Source: Punctularia strigosozonata HHB-11173 SS5 (Eukaryota > Basidiomycota > Agaricomycetes > Corticiales > Punctulariaceae). From it: a stretch of 64,000 nt of DNA. Each line of letters opens with the position of its first letter. The stretch's first letter is position 1. Below the pieces are notes generated by a model. It was not told the origin of the DNA. It was given only the letters and a program-made list of their open reading frames with translations, and searched no databases. Positions 57,297-64,000 of the stretch are shown piece after piece. The stretch covers positions 10,280 through 74,279 of the forward strand of contig NW_006767443.1 of the NCBI RefSeq assembly GCF_000264995.1, in the 5' to 3' direction. Position numbers and translations under genes: made by a program.

Positions 57297-60200
57297 CATG
57301 AAGGCGCAACCGCGCGTTTTCGACGTTCGTCCGCGAGGACGAGCATATTGCGAAGACCTGACGCCACAGTCAGCGGCGCGCCAATAACCATATCCGACTG
57401 GTGAGACACGTACTTCGCTCCAGAACCGGCTTGGTCAGGACGTGATCGACACCTATAAGGGGAGCGCCGACGAACGGGCCAATGAATGAGCCCTCGCTCA
57501 TGACATCGGGAGCAAACAACTGACCGGCCTCAAGGAACTCTTCTTGATCCCCGAGGAGGGCGTTTCCCGTTACCCCGATGACGAAATCCTTCCGCCCCGC
57601 CTCACGCAGGCGCGCGATCGTGTGTATCCCGCTCAACACCGGCATCTGGTTATCGAGGAACACCGCCGCGAAGCGGCCCTCCTGGCCGCCACTGTCCTCC
57701 CCGCCGCTGCCGGGCTCGTTGCCGATGCGCTTCGACGAGCCCTCCGACGACGGCGTAGGCCGCAAGCCGCCCGTGATCATCTCCACCGCGATCTCGCCAT
57801 TCTCCGCCGTCGACACGTGGCACCCTAACCGCATTAGCATGCGCTTCATGAGCATCCGCGTCAGGGTATCGTCGTCTACGACGAGCACGTGCATGCCCTT
57901 TTCGAACGACGGCGTTGCGGACACGCTCGTCGTGGCGGAAGGCGGAGGGTCCGTCAGCTTGGATCGATCCGAACCGGCCGGGGACGGATCGACGGCTGTC
58001 GCGTCACTGTCCGCAGAAAAGTTCGGGGGGCGCGGCAACTCGACAAAATTCGGACGCGGCTGGGCCGGGCGAACTATAGCGCTCATACTCGACGAGGAGG
58101 ATGACCTATGTGAGAAGCCTGGCGGAGAACTGGGATCGAGGGCATCATCGGAGTTGTCCACGAGAAGGGACACGTCGGTGCCCGTGGATGGGTCGCCGAT
58201 CGTACGGGTGACGATACCGGATTGACGACGATTCGTCCCAAGCTCGAATAGCCCTCCTGTGAAGGTAGATCAATCGGCTACCAATCATCATTTTGATACA
58301 TGCCGAACCTTGCTCCATGACACTGGTGAGGGCCGACGGTACAGCTCCTGGCGGCGGTTGCGTGATTTTCTGCCTCGGGTCCGTCTTCGTTGCCCATTGT
58401 TCGTTCGGATCGAGTAGTTGCTGCTCCAAGGTCGCAGCGGCATCGTTCTCCATGAACAACGGATCCATCGACTGGAGAGCTTTGCTTCCAACGCCCAGCG
58501 CTGGCATGCGAGTTCAGTTCTGCTGGCCTGGAAACTAACCAGGTTCCCACTCACGCAGCTCAACCCAGAACGTCGATCCCTCGTTCACCTTGGACTTTAC
58601 GCCCAATCGGCCTCCCGAGAGTTTGACGATCTGCCTGACAAGCGCCAGTCCAAGACCGGTGCCTTTGCCGCCTATGTTCACGTTAAGCATCCGGATTGGT
58701 CCATGTCCTGGCAGTCAAAACACACCTTGTTGCCTTCCCATCTCGGTCTGATTGAACGCCGCTGAGAAGAACGAGAATCCGTCAGCCGCGCACACCCAAT
58801 CCCAAAACCACAGCACCGCGACTTACAGAACAGCTTGCTCTGCTGCATATCCCGCCGGCGTATCCCGCACCCCGTATCGCTCACCTCGATCCTCACCACT
58901 ATCCACTGCAACGCCGTCCGATCGTGGTGCAGATTATGTTGGCTCAGGTGGCTATGCGACAGCGGGAGCGCGCCCCGCATCGGCACCTCCCCCTCGTCGT
59001 CCTCTCCCGGGCTCTCCGCCTTCCCCGACCCCGCGCGCGCCCCAAAGTAGTCACCTTCGTCCGGCTCCGGGCGCGCGTACGGCGTACCCACCTGCGTCTG
59101 CACGCCGTACGGCGTGTGCACCTCCGGGTACACGAGCGTCGTCCGGATCGTGAGCCGCCCGCCGGTATGCGTGAATTTCGTCGCGTTGCTCGCGAGGTTC
59201 GTGATCACCTGCCGGAGGCGCGTCTCGTCGCCGACGACGACCCCGCCCTCCTCCGCCCGCTCCGCGAGCATGCGCGACACCGTCGCGTCGTCGTGGCCCA
59301 TCGCCTGGTACGCCGCCCGCTTCGCCACCCAGTCGATGCTCCGGTCAAACTCGGTGACCAGCTCCAGCCCCCGCGCATCGGTGGCGATCTTGAGCGGGAC
59401 CATCATGCCCTCCATGACCTGATGGAACGCGTACGGCTTATGCACGCTCTCGAATCGGCCCGCGTCCATCCGATTGAAATCGAGCACGTCGTTCAACACT
59501 GGAAAAAACGCCCACGCCCGACGTCGACACCGATGAGCCCTTGCTGAGAACACAGAAAGAAAAGAAAAAGAAAAGAAAAATCCCGCCCCCCCACCTTTTG
59601 ACATCATGCTCAGGCTCCCCTCCAACGCCCTGAACTCGATCTCGTGCTCCTTCGGCACGACCCCGCCCGCGTCTATGTTCTGGACGGCGAGCAGCGCCGT
59701 GTTGAGCGGCACGCGCACCTCGTGGAATACGTACGACGTCAGTCGCCGCTTCGAGTCCGCCGCCTTGCGCTCGTTCACCTGCGCCTTCTGCGTCGCGCGG
59801 AACTGAATCTTCAACTGGTCGCGGAGGTTGTACATCCGGCGCTCCGACTTGGCACGCGGACCGGATGGAGCGAGCAGAGAAGAAGAAAGAAAAGAGAAAA
59901 GGGGGGTGGTATTGTTAGCTACGGCGTGCGACGCAGCAGGAGAGGGAGGGAGGGGTCCCCGTGCTCACCACTTCTCGCATATAATGCACATATAACAGGA
60001 AGCCTGGAACAGCGGAGATGAGGAACAGTTTACCGAAACTGGAGCGGTGACGGGACGTGCCTTGGAATACCACAAAGTTGATAACATCTATCCGAAAAAA
60101 GAGGTCAGAGTCGCACGCACATATCCCAAGGCCAAGACAGCAGCGAAAACGAAGGGAAAACGAGGGGGGAGGGGGGTGGACGTACTCCGTATCCATCCAA

Positions 60201-61370
60201 TTCGATCGGGAACGATCAACGCGCACATCCTGCGTCATCGACTCAATCTCGGGCGGGAAAATACCTTGAAAGAAAATCGAGAGCACTTACGAAACGCAGA
60301 CGAACAGCGCACCACACAGCGCCGGCAACCTGTTCATCTTCAGCCCGAACAGCGCAATCGTCTGCAACGCCGACGTATAACTGCGCCGGTCCACCATATC
60401 GTCAGCTCCATGGCGTTCGGAAACAGCGGCCGCTGTGCGAACGGGGTTGAACTTACTAAAACGTCGCCAAGAAGTCCTTCGTCCCACAATCGAAGTGCAT
60501 ATGCTTTGGACTGTCAAAAGAAAAGAACATCAGAACTCCCTTCCCTCCTCGGCGGACAAAGAGAGACGAAGGTTTAGGGTTTCCGCGCGCACCCTCCTGC
60601 GGCGATCCGAGGAGGCGATTCGCCCGCGGAAACACTCATCCCCGAATAGTCCGAAGACGGCGACAAAGAGGAAATCGTAAAGACCAAAAAAAAGACTCAC
60701 TTGTATTTCCCACACCACCGTCTATATGGCATAAACGTGGAAGGCGCTCGTCGAATCAGCAACCGACCTTCACCGCATGCGCACGTGTGCCCCACCGGGC
60801 CACATTACGGATAAAGCGAGAATGACTCACATGAACATGATCTGATACAGGGACCGTGATAAATCGAGCGCGCGCGCATCAATCCGTGTCAGCGATCCGT
60901 TCTATACTCGTGGGCGGCAGGGGTGGGATTTGGGGAGGGGAAGCTGCTCACCAAGACCAAGCAGAGACGCATAGGAGCGATTGATACACCTTTGGATGCG
61001 AACGGGGAAAGTCGTACACGACCATGGGCAGCAGGGGGACCGTCAGCGCCGGCGCCGCACCTGGGGTGTATACGAACGAGTGGTGAGATATCTCCGCAAG
61101 GCTGAGGAGTATCGAAAGCGAGATGTACCGTAGTAGAATATCTTATCGGCGAGGACGAGCGGATGCGGGACGAGGGCGGCGCCGAGGATCCAGTTGACGA
61201 GGAAAAAGACGGCGGACCAGATCGCGAGGCCCCTGGAGTGAAACCAGGCCTCGCGCCGGTAGTGCTCCTCTGCCTTGGAGTCGAGGAACCGGTTGTAGAA
61301 AAAGTGGGCGACCGCAGGCCAGAGTCGCCTAGTCGGACGCCGTGAGTTAGTGGTAGGTCACGCTGAAACG

Positions 61371-61424
<54 letters not shown>

Positions 61425-62233
61425 CACCATCGTAAGACGGCAAGCGCCCGACAGCTCCCCCAGAACCCGTACGCGTCGCTCTCGTGGTCCGTAGCCGTCG
61501 CCGTCACGCTCAACACCGCGGGCGGCTGAGTCGGCGTCTTCTGCGGGCTGCTCTGGCTCTGCCCATGCTCGCTCGTCACGCTGCTCCGCATCTCCTCCGC
61601 CCACACCCGGTCCACCACGACATCGTCCACCGTCTCCTCGTCCTCCCCCTCCCCCTCCCCCTCCTCCTCCGTGCCCTCCGCGTTCTTCTCGCGCTCGCCG
61701 ACCCCGCTCCGCCGCGGCGCGACGTTGCTCGATCCGGCGCCCGTGCTCTGATCGTGCACGCTGCTCTCGCTCGGCAGCGTGCCCTCGCCCCAGCGCCGCT
61801 TGAACCGCGCCCAGTGCACGCGCAGCGTCCCGCCCCCCCGTCCGCGCGTCTCCTCCTCGAGCGTCACCCGGAGCGACTTCCTCGTCCTCGTCGGCCCCCC
61901 GGTCTCGGGCGCGAGCGTGCTCGACGAGGCGCCGCGACCCGCGCGGAAGGCGGTCACGGGCGGCGGGAGGAGGGCGTCGATGTCGGGCGTCGATACCGTC
62001 GGCGGCGGCGAGGGCGGCAGCGCGGTAGTCGTACGAGCATGGATGTTGGCGGCGGCGGGGGCGGCGGCGATGCCCGGCCGTGCTGGCGACGGTGCGGCGA
62101 TCGTTCCCTCCCGCTGCTTGTGTCGCACCTCCGTCCGTTCGGGCTGGGCGCACTCCGTCTCCGTCTCCGTCTCCTGTTCGCCGGCAGCGGACGAGGTGAG
62201 GGTCGGTGGCGCCACAGGTGGGAGCCAGGACAT
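57297..62233 (-). CDS. Membrane hybrid histidine kinase
   Basis: Start MSWLPPVAPPTLTSSAAGEQ at 62233. Exon 1 (62233-61428) is a 268-residue disordered, acidic segment. Exons 61328-61129 and 61060 onward carry the membrane sensor: FFYNRFLDSKAEEHYRREAW, then GLAIWSAVFFLVNWILGAAL and later TIALFGLKMNRLPALCGALF. Exact exon joints near 60950-60100 are not settled. Kinase core: phosphoacceptor SYVFHEVRVPLNTALLAVQN (H box), VITNLASNATKFTHTGG (N box), VEVSDTGCGIRR-type G1 box and GTGLGLALVRQIVKLSGG (G2). The receiver domain has VLVVDDDTLTRMLMKRMLMR, phosphoacceptor AVFLDNQMPVLSG, and VDHVLTKPVLERS with the invariant Lys. The last exon ends NMLVLADERRKRAVAPS. It would autophosphorylate and relay through a separate HPt protein. 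The signal sensed is unknown. Confidence 0.9.
61375..61422. repeat. (GA)24 microsatellite in kinase intron 1
   Basis: An unbroken GA run of about 48 nt. On the coding (-) strand it is a CT run that starts about 5 nt after the GTGGGTC donor of the kinase's first intron (donor at 61427-61426). It is likely length-variable; effect on splicing is unknown. Confidence 0.9.
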
Positions 62234-63113
62234 GGCCGCAGCAGGATATCAGCTCGGACTCGAGTGTGCCGTGGTGTGTGCAGCGAGGAGAGAGAGGAGG
62301 CAGGAGGATTTCCTTGGTCGTCGGCTGCCACACCCACGGCCTCGCCCCCTTGAAGCCACCCAGTCGGCCCCAGCTTGTTGGCGATCCCCTCCAGACGATG
62401 GCAAGCGGACCCCCGTGCGGTGCACGTCGCGGTGAAACCTCCGACCCGAGCGTCCGTTCCCACGCCGAATCCGGGTACATACAGACCCACACCCAGGCTT
62501 TGCGATCGCTCAGGCACGCCGCACACGCACGACCTGGCGCTCCACACCGCGATTACACAGATGCGCTCGAGTGTGGCCCCGGAGGCGAGAGGCGGCGGGG
62601 CTCGCAACGTCTCCTCACCGCGTCGCAAAAAAAAGCCATCCAAAGTTAAACCGCGCTTGAGAACTAGCCTCCGTCGCCGGTGAGACAGGGAGGGGCCCGC
62701 ATCGACGCCGACTCGCCCAAATCTGCACAAACGGGCTGGGGAAATGGGAAGGGACCCCCCGCCACTGATCGATATACCTCCGAACGTGTGGCCAGCGGAC
62801 GGATGATGGCGCACCGAATGCATCCGTCAGCCCACATGGCACCACCTGCTCGACTTCTCGAGCGGAAAAAAAAAAGAAACGCTCGGGCATGGAGTGCGTT
62901 CTCGCCGACGAAAAAGTCGACACTATAGCACTGAGCAGACACCCTCTGGCAATACCACTTCGGCGGCCGTTCGGAAATCGTACGGCAGGGATGCGATTAC
63001 AGTAAATCAGGTCGTCCATGAATCACAGCGCAACGTAGCCATGGAATAGAAAATACATAAATCTGCATGCATGAACCTCATTCTCTTAAGACCCTATAGC
63101 GGATAGATACCGT
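62234..63113. other. Intergenic, 5' of histidine kinase
   Basis: 880 bp. Long open frames on both strands here are GC-composition artefacts; none shows a domain or a splice pattern. The region is the promoter side of the kinase and the 3' side of the next gene. Confidence 0.45.
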
Positions 63114-64000
63114 TCAAGCAAACGTCCACGTCCGCACCTCGATCAAACACCCCCGCCCGGTCCCATCGGCCAACGCAATCGCGACGCCCTCAGACAAAAA
63201 CCTCACGCGGTCCTCCCCGACCTCCTCGACGAGCACGCGCCTCCCGCTATCGTCCACGACCTCCTGTTTCGCTCCCGGCTTCTCGTCCTTCTTCTCTGCC
63301 TCTGACTCAGCTTGCGTCATCGCACCGGCCTTATCGTCGTCGACCGCCATGACGTCGTCGCCCGGTATCTTCCCCACACGGACGCCAGGGCCCAGACCCG
63401 ACTCAGACGACGGACCGGCATGGGGAGCGTCCGCCTCCGATCGTCCCGCTGCGCCGGGTTCGGCGGGCGTCTCCTCCGCTGTCGCAGGCGCCGACTCCTC
63501 GGTCGCCTTCGCCTTCGCCTCAGAATCAGGAGGCGTCGTCGGCTTTGGCGCGTCCTGAACGGCAAGCGCGTCTTCCTCGACCTCGATCGTCCACCTGCGC
63601 GGCCCGCTCGGCCGCACCACGAACCGCTCGGACTCCGTCTCGAGCACAATCGGTGAAGGCGAAGGCGGCGGCGGCGCCCTGCTCTCGTCCACTGCGACCT
63701 CTTCGCCATTCGCCTGCAGTCGCACAGGCGGGAACATGGCGTTTTTGAGCGCGTCGGGATTATAGACGAACCTGTCCAAGACGAAATGAAGTCAGCTACC
63801 TGCGACCGAAGAAGAAAGAATGCGGACTGATTTACCTAGGCGCCGACCCAACCTTCGCACCGCCCCAGACGATGCCTCTCCGGTTACAGCTCTCTTCCCA
63901 GCCCTCCCCTTCCTCCATGCGTTCGTCTTCCTCGCCTAATGGCTCAAGCACCGCGGCGTTAGGCAATCTCCTCTGCCTCTTCCGCGCCCTCTCCGCCAGT
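63114..64000 (-). CDS. Unrecognised protein, 5' end beyond window
   Basis: The last two exons of a gene that enters from the right edge on the - strand. The upstream part (64000 to about 63836) reads LAERARKRQRRLPNAAVLEP, then EEDERMEEGEGW and CNRRGIVWGGAKVGSAPR. After a short intron, which ends just before 63774, it continues FVYNPDALKNAMFPPVRLQA and on through an acidic, Ala/Pro/Glu-rich disordered stretch. It ends GRGCLIEVRTWTFA at 63114. The motif GIVWGGAKVG plus the MFPPVRL segment look conserved, but I do not recognise a family. The basic head and acidic middle suggest a nuclear protein; that is only an impression. Confidence 0.65.

Noticed and set aside
61484-62435. Long + strand open frames of 200-290 codons
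   Set aside because: They are antisense shadows of the GC-rich first exon of the histidine kinase, whose frame continues through spliced conserved exons.
1-64000. CRISPR arrays, toxin-antitoxin or other prokaryote-type systems
   Set aside because: No regularly spaced repeats of that kind; gene structure is eukaryotic throughout.

Overview
This window looks like nuclear DNA of an agaricomycete-type basidiomycete. The genes are compact and cut by many short introns, mostly about 50-65 nt with GT...AG ends. The gene set is fungal: a class I hydrophobin, ERG4, a hybrid histidine kinase, GH28 and GH78 secreted enzymes, PAT1 and SGF73. No gene, RNA or element in it looks bacterial. All product names come from reading translations and motifs by eye; no database search was run.

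Layout. 1-5.1 kb is gene-poor and repeat-bearing. It holds two solo LTRs of one family in opposite orientations, each with its own perfect 5-bp target duplication. 5.1-9.3 kb is a tandem array of three short-chain dehydrogenase (SDR) genes, the middle one decayed. 9.5-15.4 kb has a small one-TM protein, the SAGA subunit SGF73 and a class A FAD monooxygenase. 16.0-21.4 kb is glycogen debranching enzyme (12 exons, 1,593 codons). 21.8-25.0 kb is PAT1 (mRNA decapping). 25.1-27.6 kb is a type II membrane glycosyltransferase-like protein. 28.8-31.1 kb is a secreted GH78 alpha-L-rhamnosidase-like protein. 32.4-37.2 kb holds the Pol III subunit RPC4/Rpc53, a decayed TRAPPC12-like gene and an FBXO9/Hrt3 F-box protein. 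37.4-41.3 kb holds ERG4 (last step of ergosterol synthesis) and the mitochondrial glycine carrier HEM25. 42.0-44.7 kb holds a GH28 polygalacturonase and a hydrophobin. 46.8-49.7 kb is a sodium:solute-symporter-family transporter. 50.1-57 kb holds a HIRIP3-like chromatin protein, ALG5, POLD4 and a Ran-binding (Yrb2/RanBP3-type) protein. 57.3-62.2 kb is a membrane hybrid histidine kinase. 63.1 kb to the right edge is an unrecognised gene whose 5' end lies outside the window.

How the genes relate. This is mostly a housekeeping neighbourhood covering transcription, mRNA decay, replication, nuclear transport, N-glycan precursors, sterol and heme. Lifestyle genes are scattered through it: two pectin-directed enzymes, a hydrophobin, a symporter and the SDR array. 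I see no biosynthetic cluster and no operon-like unit. The chief points of interest are the two solo LTRs, the decayed SDR copy with an inverted-repeat motif upstream of its intact sister, the TRAPPC12 relic head-to-head with RPC4, and very small coding exons (13 nt in HEM25, 16 nt in RPC4) that reading frame requires. I found no system that I would call previously undescribed.
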